Assembly: GCA_028284445.1 (NCBI GenBank)
Contig: JANQRS010000026.1
Location: forward strand, 1-41,652
From: Calditrichia bacterium
Lineage (GTDB): Bacteria > Calditrichota > Calditrichia > RBG-13-44-9 > J075
Length of the DNA stretch: 41,652 nucleotides
Direction of reading: 5' to 3'
In this document: in pieces, positions 33,999 to 41,652 of the stretch
Layout of the letters: every line of letters begins with the position of its first letter
Position numbering within the stretch: the first letter of the stretch is position 1
Program-made: the position numbers and the translations under genes
The notes under the pieces: generated by a model
Database searches by the model: none
What the model saw: only the letters and a program-made list of their open reading frames with translations
Told to the model about the DNA's origin: nothing

Positions 33999-35885
33999 TC
34001 ACCGATCACCGATCAACATCAGGGCGGAGGTGCCCGCTATTTCCAGAGTGCCTTTTGTCAAGTCAATAGACTTTCCGCTGACAGCGTCTGTTGCTGTCGA
34101 TGCGCCGGCCAGGATTTGCTCGAATCGTTCCAGATTGATTTTTGTGCTACGCGCATTCTTGTTGAAAACCGACATCACCAGTGAATCATCGTTATAGCGA
34201 AACATCACGTAGACGTTGTTTTGCGGAACGTAGTGAAGCAAATCTCCGCTGTGAAGAACAGGGGTGTCTCGCCGGAAGCGAGTGAGCTTCCGAACAAAAG
34301 ATTTGATTGCCAGTTGATCTTCACTGAGCCCTTTGCCGGTGAAGACGCTGCTTTTGTCACCTTGCCAGCCGCCGGGCATGTCGGAGCGAATCAAAGCATG
34401 CTCTTTTGGGATGTCATTCTTGCCCATCAAAATTTCTGTTCCGTAATACACCTGCGGAATGCCGCGGACAGTATAGAGATAGATCAGCCCCATTTTGAAG
34501 AGGTCCGCATTGTGATTCAGCAGATCATAGATGCGGGGCATGTCGTGATTGTCCAGAAAAACCACCAGGTTTGACGGATCATTGTAAAGGAAGTCGTTTG
34601 CCAGCATGTTATAAACAGGATTAAAAGCGCCGGATCGACCTTTCGCCTGGCTATTTAACGAAGAAATCAAGGCACCCTGCAGTGGAAAGTCCATTAAAGA
34701 CGGTAAGTAAGAGACATTGCCATTGGTAGTTTTGCGGCCTGCCTGCCAGCGGGCAACCAGCGCCGGATTTTCTGTCCATTCTTCGCCAACAATATTGAAA
34801 TTCGGATATTCTTCCATCATGCGCCGGGTCCATTCCGCCATGAAGTCCGGATCCGGATATGGATAAGTGTCCTGCCGAATACCGCCAAGATCAGCATATT
34901 CAACCCACCAAATTGAATTTTGAATCAGGTAAGTAGCCAACAGCGGGCTGCGCTGATTCAAATCCGGCATGATTTTATCGAACCAGCCGTCGCTATGCTG
35001 ATCAGCGTCAATATCAGCAGCATAGGGATCAGTTATTGTGGTGCGGCGATGACTGGAATAGGGCTTCTTCTCCATGGTCTGGAAATTATACCAGTCGCTG
35101 GTCGGCAGATCGTTCGTCCACCAGTGAAAATATCCGCAATGATTGGCGATCATATCCATAACCAGCAAAATGCCGCGCTTTTTGGCTTCGGCAGAGAGGC
35201 GCAGGTAATCCGCATTGCTGCCAAAACGGCCATCGACCTTGTAGTAATCAGTTGTGGCATAGCCATGATACGAATAGGCCTCCATATCATTTTCCAGCAG
35301 GGGATTGGTCCAGATCGCGGTAAAACCCATGTCTTGCAGGTAATCGAGCTGATTGATAATGCCCTGGATGTCACCGCCGTGTCTGCCGTTTTTATTGTCG
35401 CGATTGGCTTTTTCTCGCATTCCCGGAACCGTATCGTTCGACGGATCTCCGTTGGCGAATCGATCCGGCGTTAACAGATACATGATATCTTTTGTGGAAA
35501 ATCCCTGGCGCTCAGCGGAGCCGGGACGGCGCTGCCTAAGGGAATAATCATACGAGTAAACGGTCTTGCCGTTACGCTGAAATTGGATGGTAAAAGAGCC
35601 GGGCCTGGTTTCCGAGGCAATATGCAGGTTCAGAAACAAATAGTTCGGATTTTCGACCAGAATGGTTTGTTCCAGGGAGACACCGGCATATGAAAAAGAG
35701 GCTGTAAGATCGGCAATATTTTCACCGTGAACCAGCAATTGCAGCGAAGGTTCTGTCATATCAACCCACCAAAAGGGCGGTTCAATATGATCGATGATGG
35801 AAGAATTCTGTGAATGCAGCGGTAGTCCGATCAGCAGACAAAAAACGGCTACCAGCAATGACGGGGAATGGGGAAGTTTGTTCAT
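33999..35885 (-). CDS. exported GH13 alpha-amylase family enzyme (neopullulanase / SusA-like)
   Basis: A 628-aa enzyme with signal peptide (VAVFCLLIGLPLHS-QN), then an N-terminal immunoglobulin-like cyclomaltodextrinase_N domain (about 30-115) and the GH13 barrel. Motifs: calcium and start region YLLTPDRFANGDPSND, region I DMIANHC, region II GIRQDTYPYPD with nucleophile D339, region III NIVGEEW with acid E368, region IV FLDNHDMPR with transition-state D448. A short C-terminal beta domain follows. Its size and domain order match SusA-type neopullulanases that cleave alpha-1,4 links in pullulan, starch and cyclodextrins in the periplasm. No SusCD, SusR or other Sus genes flank it. Confidence 0.93.
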   Translation of the reverse strand: MNKLPHSPSLLVAVFCLLIGLPLHSQNSSIIDHIEPPFWWVDMTEPSLQLLVHGENIADLTASFSYAGVSLEQTILVENPNYLFLNLHIASETRPGSFTIQFQRNGKTVYSYDYSLRQRRPGSAERQGFSTKDIMYLLTPDRFANGDPSNDTVPGMREKANRDNKNGRHGGDIQGIINQLDYLQDMGFTAIWTNPLLENDMEAYSYHGYATTDYYKVDGRFGSNADYLRLSAEAKKRGILLVMDMIANHCGYFHWWTNDLPTSDWYNFQTMEKKPYSSHRRTTITDPYAADIDADQHSDGWFDKIMPDLNQRSPLLATYLIQNSIWWVEYADLGGIRQDTYPYPDPDFMAEWTRRMMEEYPNFNIVGEEWTENPALVARWQAGRKTTNGNVSYLPSLMDFPLQGALISSLNSQAKGRSGAFNPVYNMLANDFLYNDPSNLVVFLDNHDMPRIYDLLNHNADLFKMGLIYLYTVRGIPQVYYGTEILMGKNDIPKEHALIRSDMPGGWQGDKSSVFTGKGLSEDQLAIKSFVRKLTRFRRDTPVLHSGDLLHYVPQNNVYVMFRYNDDSLVMSVFNKNARSTKINLERFEQILAGASTATDAVSGKSIDLTKGTLEIAGTSALMLIGDR

Positions 35886-35941
35886 GCTCCAATATATTAA
35901 AACGACCGAAATTTGAAAAGAAGATGATTAGAGATTAGTCT

Positions 35942-35978
35942 CCCCCCTCTATCTCCTCCGGTAGGAGATAGAGGGGGG
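35942..35978. repeat. perfect 16-bp hairpin between GH13 and aminotransferase genes
   Basis: CCCCCCTCTATCTCCT (35942-35957) pairs with AGGAGATAGAGGGGGG (35963-35978) around a five-base loop CCGGT. It is very stable and lies 60 bp upstream of the GH13 start and 60 bp downstream of the aminotransferase stop, both minus. The minus-strand tail (AGACTAATC) is not U-rich, so it may be an attenuator, mRNA-stabilising hairpin or rho-linked terminator. Confidence 0.7.
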
Positions 35979-36042
35979 AAAGATAATAAGGGCCATTCAA
36001 ATCTGCGGATATAGCCAGGCCATACACCGAGTCTCCAATCTC

Positions 36043-37191
36043 TTATTTTTTCAAGGTCTTTTCCAGGGCACTGAGCAGCAGCGTCACATTTTCCGGACGG
36101 CTGTTGTAGCCCATCAGGCCGACGCGCCAAACCTGGCCACCCAATTCACCAAGCCCGCCGGCAATCTCGATGTTGTATTTCTGAAGAAGATGCTGTTGGA
36201 CTTTTTTACCATCCACGCCAGCAGGAATGCGCACTGTCGTCAGACTGGGAAGCCGGTGCTCAGGCACAACATGGCATCCAAGTCCGAGATCTTTTAAGCC
36301 ATCCCAAAAGAGCTGTGCGGTTTTTGCGTGACGTTCCCAACGTTCTGCCAGCCCTTCTTCAGCAATCAGACGTAAGGATTCGCGGAGACCGTAGTTCATG
36401 TTGATCGGCGCTGTATGGTGATAGCTGCGCGTGCCGCCGCCCCAGTATTTCATCAACATGGTCATGTCGAGATACCAGTTGGCAACTTTGTTCTTGCGAT
36501 TGCTGATTTTTTCGACGGCCCGTTCGCCAAAGGTCAGCGGAGCAATGCCGGGAGGACAGTTGAGGCACTTTTGACTACCACTGTATGCTGCGTCGATTTG
36601 CCAGGCATCAATAAAGAGCGGGACGCCGCCAAGGCTGGTCACAGTATCGACCAGTAACAGGCAATCGTATTCCCGGCAGAGGGCGCCAATACCCTCGAGG
36701 GGCTGGTTTGCGCCTGTTGAGGTTTCTGCATGCACCAGTCCCAGGATTGCCGGGCGATGTGTCTCCAGTGCTTCGCGAATTTCTTTCTCTGTGAAGACCT
36801 CTCCCCAGGGACGGGAAATGTGAACAGTTTCTGCGCCATAGCGCTCAGCCATGTCGATCATACGATGCCCAAAATAACCGTTGACGCCGACCAGTATTTT
36901 GTCGCCTGGTTCTATCAGGTTTGCCAGGCTTGCTTCCATTGCAGCGCTACCTGTGCCGCTGACCGGAATCGTGAAACGATTGTCGGTTTGCCAGGCGTAG
37001 CGAAGCAATTCCTGGATTTCGTCCATCAATGCCAAGAACTGGGGATCCAGATGACCAACCTGGCGCATCGCCATTGCCTGCAATGTCCGCGGATGTGCAT
37101 TTGAGGGGCCGGGGCCAAGCAAAAGTCGTGGAGCAACATCCAGTTGCGATGCATTAATCCGATGGCTGTCGTTGATGTCGAAATGGGGCAT
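36043..37191 (-). CDS. class V aminotransferase (serine-pyruvate / alanine-glyoxylate type)
   Basis: A 382-aa pyridoxal-phosphate enzyme. Family signatures: LLLGPGPSNAHPR at the start, SGTGSAAMEASLANL, VNGYFGHRM, HAETSTGANQPL and the Schiff-base lysine K208 in YSGSQKCLNCPPG. An arginine-rich end (HRLPSLTTVRIP) recognises the substrate carboxylate. The predicted reaction is transfer between serine, alanine or glycine/glyoxylate and pyruvate. The ATG at 37191 has a perfect AAGGAG five bases upstream. It stands alone between the S8 protease and the GH13 gene on the same strand with large gaps. Confidence 0.93.
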   Translation of the reverse strand: MPHFDINDSHRINASQLDVAPRLLLGPGPSNAHPRTLQAMAMRQVGHLDPQFLALMDEIQELLRYAWQTDNRFTIPVSGTGSAAMEASLANLIEPGDKILVGVNGYFGHRMIDMAERYGAETVHISRPWGEVFTEKEIREALETHRPAILGLVHAETSTGANQPLEGIGALCREYDCLLLVDTVTSLGGVPLFIDAWQIDAAYSGSQKCLNCPPGIAPLTFGERAVEKISNRKNKVANWYLDMTMLMKYWGGGTRSYHHTAPINMNYGLRESLRLIAEEGLAERWERHAKTAQLFWDGLKDLGLGCHVVPEHRLPSLTTVRIPAGVDGKKVQQHLLQKYNIEIAGGLGELGGQVWRVGLMGYNSRPENVTLLLSALEKTLKK

Positions 37192-37215
37192 GATTTCTCC
37201 TTGGAAAAGAAATTT

Positions 37216-37307
37216 GACATGATCTACATGATAAACAGGATAAAATCATGATTGAATATTTTTATCCTGTCAATCCTGTCAATCCTGTCAATCCTGTTGA
37301 TCCTGTC
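37216..37307. repeat. 9-bp tandem ATCCTGTCA repeats with an opposing arm
   Basis: Five consecutive 9-bp units start at 37264, 37273, 37282, 37291 and 37300 (the fourth reads ATCCTGTTG, the last ends one base early). Left of them, 37216-37245 carries the inverted and degraded form (GACATGATCTACATGATAAA then CAGGATAAAA), so the whole can fold into a long stem. It lies between the aminotransferase start (37191) and the S8 protease stop. A shorter relative is at 23978-24036. Confidence 0.85.
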
Positions 37308-37380
37308 GAAAGGTTTTTGTGTTTTCAGAGTAAAACTTAAGATATGTAATCGGAGGATGGAAGGAGTTTGTGAAGATAAT

Positions 37381-37416
37381 TTGGCGTATCTGCGCTCCAT
37401 AGCGCAGATACGCCAA
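37381..37416 (-). terminator. terminator after the S8 protease gene
   Basis: TTGGCGTATCTGCGCT (37381-37396) pairs perfectly with AGCGCAGATACGCCAA (37401-37416), a 16-bp stem with loop CCAT. It begins 13 bp after the protease stop on the minus strand. The following bases on that strand are ATTATCTTC, weakly U-rich, so termination is likely but not certain. Confidence 0.7.
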
Positions 37417-37428
37417 AGAAAGTGCTGA

Positions 37429-40400
37429 TTACTTCATCAGAAGCATTTTGCGGATTTGTAATGCCTGTCCGCTAGTGCTCATTAAGCGATAAAAATAGAG
37501 CCCGCTGGAAAGGTCGCGGCCGTCAAAAGTGACGGTATGAAAACCGGCACTAATCGGACCGTTGTGCAGAACCGCGACTTCCTGCCCAAGCGCATTATAA
37601 ACAGCCAAGCGCACATCCCCGGCCTGGGGAATGCCAAAGCGAATTTGGGTGGTCGGGTTGAACGGATTCGGATAGTTCTGTTCCAGCACATACGCCTTGG
37701 GAATGCCCCCTTCGGTCTCGATACCAGTCAATACTGGTGTATTGATAGTAAAGGTCGAGGAGCTGTTTACCGACACTGTGCCGTCATCTGCTGCAACTGT
37801 CCAGCTGTAAGCGCTGCCGTCTTCCCAGAAGGTGCTGCTATTCAGGGTGAAGGTCGTATCGCTGATGTCGGAAATTGTCGAGTCTGTCGGACCGGTAATG
37901 ATCAGGTCGTAGACCAACGCATCGCCGTCAACATCATCCGCAGCATTCCAGCTAAAGGTCACCGGATCAAACAGGCTGCCGAGTGTACTGCCGTCTGTCG
38001 GTAGCAGTAGTCCGAAGTCAGCCGGCGCATCATTGATGTTATCGACGGTTACCTGGAAGGAATCGGATACCGTTGCAAGTCCGTCATCCGCGGTGACAAT
38101 CACTTCGACTGTGCCGAAGAAGTCGTCTGCCGGTGTGACTGACAGAGCGCTGCCATTTACAGTTGCAGTGAGATCTGCACTGCCGCTGGCAGTAAATGTC
38201 AGGTCGCTGTCAACATCTGAAAATACCGTGTTGAGGTCCGCGACAACAGTATTTTCACCGCTGTCTTCATCGACGTTTGTGTCGGCAATTGCATTGGCAA
38301 CGGTCGGAGCATCATTCTGTGCGGCAACGGTGACGGTAATGTCGTCGGTGTCGCTGCTTTCGCTAGGATCAGTTACCGTAAAGGTGACTGTAAACTGACC
38401 AGCTGAATCTGCCGTTGTTGTAAACGTTGCAACGCCATTGGCATCGATGGTGATGGTCAGATCGTCAACATCAATCAGCGGTTTCTCATCGTCACTCTTG
38501 GCGAGCGGCGATTTCAAGGTAGTGCTGGTGACTTCCGAATCAAAAGTTAGCGCAGAAACATCATCGTCGATATCGCTGGCGTAAAGCGTTAAATCAAGCG
38601 TTGCGCTGCCGTCTTCATCAAAGGCCACATCCGGCACCGCATCCAGAACCGGTGCATCGTTGATATTGTTAACGGTGACTGTCACAGTATCCGAAGTGGA
38701 GGCGTCACCATCATCGGCAGTAACAATCAATTCCGCTGTGCCGTTGAAATCCGCATCAGGTGTTACGGAGAGTTCGTTGGTGGCAAGAGTGATGGTCAGT
38801 CCGGTATCGGCACTTGCTGAGTAGGTCAATGTTGCATCATCTACATCGCTAAAGACGTTGTTCAGGTCTTCTTCGACAAGGAAGATGCCGCTGTCCTCAT
38901 CAATACTGAAATCAGCAATGGGGGTATCAACCAATGGTGCATCATTCACAGCGTTAACGGTTAGTGTAAACACATCATCCACGGTGAATTCGCCATCATC
39001 CGCTGTTACCGTTACAGTTGCGGTTCCACTGCTGTCAGCTGTTGCGCTTAATTCAAGATTGTTGCCATTGAGTGTTGCGCTGCCGGTGCCAACAAGAGCA
39101 ACGCTATAGGTGAGCACGTCGCCATCAATATCATCAAAAACCGTATCGAGGTCGGCAACTGTATAGGTGGTGAAATCTTCATTCACGGTTTGATCGTCGA
39201 TGGCGCTGGCAACGGTCGGCGCGCTGTTTTCGCCAACCACGGTAGTGTCGGTGGTAATCATAAAATGATCAATCCAGACATTGTCCGATTCAGCGTTGGC
39301 ATCGGTAATGTAGTAGTTGACGGCGATATAGAAATCGCTGCCGGCGAATTCGGTAATGTCAAAGCCGTATTCCGTCCAGCTGCCTACCGGACCGTCTACC
39401 CGGAAATATCCGAGCTCGTCTGTGAAGTCGCTGACTGTATTGCCGGATGTCGAGATAAAGACTTTCAGCGAGTCATCAAAATTGCCGCCGATGGCGCCGG
39501 CATAGAAGAACAGGCTGTCGCAGTTTGCATCGCTGGTGATGAGCGGGCTTATCAACCATTCATCCAGCAGGTTGCTTGCATTTGCGTTATTAAAGCTGCT
39601 CCACCAGAAGCTCAAGCCTGCTTGCGGTCCGACTGCACCGCTTTGAAAGTTCAGAGATTGTTCAAAAGTAAAGGCAGTACCGCTACCGTCGTTGTCGACC
39701 ACCGTCCAGTCTGTTGGCTGAACGGTGGTATTGAACAACTCTTCCCACTTCGCTGCAGATGGCGGTGGGGGTGGTGCGCTTGCCGGGCTGCTGATGATGA
39801 GGGAGAAGTCCTGATTGGCGCCGCTGTCGAGGCTGCCTTTATGGGTAACGGTCAGCGTATAGGTACCGGCCGGCGCGTTGGTGATATTGATTTTTTCAAC
39901 ATTATCAGTATCGTTGTCGCCCTGGGTAGCCGCTGCTTCCGGATCGGAGGCGGTGAGTCCCCACGGGAAATAGGTGGTGTTATTACCGGTAATGCGCAGA
40001 TCAAGGTCGTTGACCAGCATCTTGTCAGTCGGATCGAGTGCTGCCGCCACCGGGGTGCCCGCAGGGTCGGTCCAGACGATGGTTGCAACGATGTCTTCTT
40101 CTTCGCTGAGAACGATGTCGGTTGTAAATGATCCGCCATCTGAAATCGTAGTTTCCAGGATGGTGGATTCGGTACCATCATCGGTGATCAGTTGAGCGGC
40201 GGTGGCAGTGTTGAGCAAACCCCAGCCGTTCTGATAATCAGGGCCGTCAAATGCACCTGCTTCGTCAGCAGTATGAATTACCAGGGCCTTCATGGTGGCC
40301 GCCAGCGGAATGGCGCCATTATTTAAGTTGGAATAATGCTCTTGCAATAGTGCGATAGAGCCGGTGGTGTTCGGCGTGGACATCGAGGTGCCGGAAAAAG

Positions 40401-41508
40401 CAGCATAGCTGCTGGCGCTCAGCGAAATCGATGAGGTCAGTGCAACGCCATTGGCAACGATGTCCGGCTTGATACGACCGTCATCGGCCGGTCCCCAACC
40501 ACTAAAAGTCGATTGAATAACGTCGGTTGTGGCACTATATCCATTGGGAATATCATTCACCGCACCAACGGTAAGGATGTTTTTGGCAACACCCTGGTTT
40601 CCAATACAGTCGTAGTTGCCGTCCGGATCACGATCAACAGTCACCAGGGTCCAGGCGCCGTTGGTAAATACCCAGCTTTGGGCCCCGGAAGCCGGACCGT
40701 CATCATCACGGTCGTTACCGGCTGATTTTACAATCAAGTAACCAGGTGCGTCTTCGGCTATTTGGTCCCAGCTTTGCGAAGCGCTGCTATAGAATCCGAA
40801 GTTATAGTCTTCCAGATCACTGATGGCCGGATCGCCAAACCAGGCCCAGAGACCATCACCAAACCAGTTAAAAATCCAGCCGGTAATGAAGCCGTAGCTG
40901 TGGTTACTGAGGGTCAGACCGTTGGCGGCGGCATCGGTCATTTCTGTGTCGTCGCTATTGAAGTCGTATGCGTCAATGGTTGCGCCGTTGGCCATGCCCT
41001 GGGCACTGGCGTTCACGCCGGTGGCGATCATGGTGCCTGCGACGTGAGTGGCATGGTCACTAAGCGTGGTAGCGCCGTCCTGTTGAGTGACGCGACCACT
41101 TAATTCATCGTGGGTGTCAAGCACCAGTCCGCCGTCCCATTCACCAATCAGGCGGCCGGTACCGGTGAGGCTAAGTCCCAGCGATCCGCCTGACCAAACC
41201 TCGTCAGTGGATACTGTCTGTGCTGCAGTGAGGTTGTCGGTGATGTAATACATCGGCATGCCGTTTGGCGCCAATTTTTGCAATTCAGCAACGCGTCCGT
41301 TGTCCAGGTCCTTGCGAATGACCCAGCCATTTTTTTGCGCTGCCTCGATCGCTTCCTGCTTTTCCGCTTCCTGCTTTTGCCGCAATTCCTGCGAGCGTTG
41401 AGTTAATGCCTCCTTGTTTGCCTTTCCCTTGACAACCGCCCGTTTTTGGGCCCATAGCGGCGCCATCGCGATCATCATTAGAAGGGCAATTGTAACCATG
41501 CGATTCAT
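37429..41508 (-). CDS. secreted S8 (subtilisin-like) protease with cadherin-like repeats and sorting domain
   Basis: A 1359-aa exported protease. Signal peptide MNRMVTIALLMMIAMAPLWA (cut near 20) and a Lys/Glu-rich helical prodomain (about 25-100). Peptidase S8: D125 in IGEWDGG, H155 in DHATHVAGT, oxyanion N265 in KSAGND and S375 in FSGTSMSTPN. A jelly-roll pre-peptidase C-like domain ends near 575 (GTYTLTVTHKG). A choice-of-anchor J / MAM-like beta domain spans about 595-755. Four cadherin-like repeats start near 760, 855, 950 and 1065, joined by NDAP motifs, followed from about 1159 by a fibronectin-like domain. The C-terminal sorting domain begins at NYPNPFNPTTQIRFGIP (about 1278) and ends in KMLLMK, as in type 9 secreted proteins. 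The third repeat is about 20 residues longer than the others. Confidence 0.95.
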   Translation of the reverse strand: MNRMVTIALLMMIAMAPLWAQKRAVVKGKANKEALTQRSQELRQKQEAEKQEAIEAAQKNGWVIRKDLDNGRVAELQKLAPNGMPMYYITDNLTAAQTVSTDEVWSGGSLGLSLTGTGRLIGEWDGGLVLDTHDELSGRVTQQDGATTLSDHATHVAGTMIATGVNASAQGMANGATIDAYDFNSDDTEMTDAAANGLTLSNHSYGFITGWIFNWFGDGLWAWFGDPAISDLEDYNFGFYSSASQSWDQIAEDAPGYLIVKSAGNDRDDDGPASGAQSWVFTNGAWTLVTVDRDPDGNYDCIGNQGVAKNILTVGAVNDIPNGYSATTDVIQSTFSGWGPADDGRIKPDIVANGVALTSSISLSASSYAAFSGTSMSTPNTTGSIALLQEHYSNLNNGAIPLAATMKALVIHTADEAGAFDGPDYQNGWGLLNTATAAQLITDDGTESTILETTISDGGSFTTDIVLSEEEDIVATIVWTDPAGTPVAAALDPTDKMLVNDLDLRITGNNTTYFPWGLTASDPEAAATQGDNDTDNVEKINITNAPAGTYTLTVTHKGSLDSGANQDFSLIISSPASAPPPPPSAAKWEELFNTTVQPTDWTVVDNDGSGTAFTFEQSLNFQSGAVGPQAGLSFWWSSFNNANASNLLDEWLISPLITSDANCDSLFFYAGAIGGNFDDSLKVFISTSGNTVSDFTDELGYFRVDGPVGSWTEYGFDITEFAGSDFYIAVNYYITDANAESDNVWIDHFMITTDTTVVGENSAPTVASAIDDQTVNEDFTTYTVADLDTVFDDIDGDVLTYSVALVGTGSATLNGNNLELSATADSSGTATVTVTADDGEFTVDDVFTLTVNAVNDAPLVDTPIADFSIDEDSGIFLVEEDLNNVFSDVDDATLTYSASADTGLTITLATNELSVTPDADFNGTAELIVTADDGDASTSDTVTVTVNNINDAPVLDAVPDVAFDEDGSATLDLTLYASDIDDDVSALTFDSEVTSTTLKSPLAKSDDEKPLIDVDDLTITIDANGVATFTTTADSAGQFTVTFTVTDPSESSDTDDITVTVAAQNDAPTVANAIADTNVDEDSGENTVVADLNTVFSDVDSDLTFTASGSADLTATVNGSALSVTPADDFFGTVEVIVTADDGLATVSDSFQVTVDNINDAPADFGLLLPTDGSTLGSLFDPVTFSWNAADDVDGDALVYDLIITGPTDSTISDISDTTFTLNSSTFWEDGSAYSWTVAADDGTVSVNSSSTFTINTPVLTGIETEGGIPKAYVLEQNYPNPFNPTTQIRFGIPQAGDVRLAVYNALGQEVAVLHNGPISAGFHTVTFDGRDLSSGLYFYRLMSTSGQALQIRKMLLMK

Positions 41509-41652
41509 ATGGTGGTCCCCACGTTAGTTATTGAATGAGTATTCATATATTGCGAGCATTATCGACGTTCCCTGCCTTCAGGTGAGCAGGTAAGGATAGA
41601 TTCAGGAAATTGTCTGTTACCCGGGTGAGGCAAGGGGTAGCAGCATCTCAAT
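41509..41652. other. upstream region of the S8 protease gene
   Basis: 144 bp of noncoding DNA before the window end. It contains a short inverted repeat (TGAAT-gagt-ATTCA, near 41532-41545) but no clear promoter boxes. The region upstream of the gene is cut by the window edge. Confidence 0.4.

Noticed and set aside
39190..40131. 313-codon plus-strand open frame opposite the S8 protease
   Set aside because: Antisense of the repeat-rich protease coding sequence, no start signal or known domain.

Overview
The window looks like a chromosomal segment of a free-living heterotrophic bacterium of the FCB superphylum (Bacteroidota, Balneolota, Calditrichota, KSB1 or Ignavibacteria-like). The evidence is a large exported protease ending in an NYPNPFNPTT-type C-terminal sorting domain, a GldC homologue, a one-protein hybrid two-component system (propeller, kinase, receiver, AraC) and many Sec-exported or lipid-anchored proteins. 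No rRNA, tRNA, CRISPR array, transposase or phage gene was seen. The assignment below phylum-group level is inference.

Layout. 1-94 is an 8-bp microsatellite cut by the window edge. 153-3585 (minus) is an alpha-galactosidase (GH36) plus GPH-family symporter operon with a palindrome in its promoter region. 3746-6415 (plus) is a tight three-gene unit: membrane-anchored alpha/beta hydrolase, DUF6624-like lipoprotein, four-helix membrane protein. 6638-12789 (minus) holds an exported NHL-TPR protein and the 1547-aa hybrid two-component regulator, separated by an intergenic region with a 17-nt hairpin array. 13430-15835 (plus) encodes the most unusual protein: eight DUF1508-like half-repeats, a proline-rich linker, one internal membrane helix and an OmpA peptidoglycan-binding domain. 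15881-19661 (minus) is a detoxification or efflux-like cluster: AraC regulator, MATE transporter, exported YcaC-like isochorismatase fold protein, FMN reductase. 19726-22642 is a divergent polysaccharide flippase and sulfotransferase pair.

22728-23943 (minus) is a DinB-like, small membrane protein, DUF3565 unit. 25386 and 25522 are divergent starts of an exported M20 amidohydrolase and an exported amidase-signature enzyme. 27273-28104 (minus) is a TPR lipoprotein preceded by a previously unremarkable 61-aa ORF whose Shine-Dalgarno sits in a hairpin loop. 28221-33492 (minus) carries rhomboid protease, a YdiJ-like FAD/Fe-S dehydrogenase, GldC and an exported protein of unknown function. 33999-37191 (minus) has a SusA-like GH13 enzyme and a class V aminotransferase. 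37429-41508 (minus) is a 1359-aa S8 protease with cadherin-like repeats.

Taken together, the genes point to a cell that degrades external polysaccharide and protein (GH13, GH36, S8, amidase, M20), senses substrates through a hybrid two-component regulator, and makes a modified surface polysaccharide. No SusC/SusD pair accompanies the glycosidases here. The strongest candidates for something not well described are the DUF1508-TM-OmpA protein, the SD-in-loop small ORF and the compensating 17-nt hairpin array. All functional statements are from sequence reading alone; no database search was possible.
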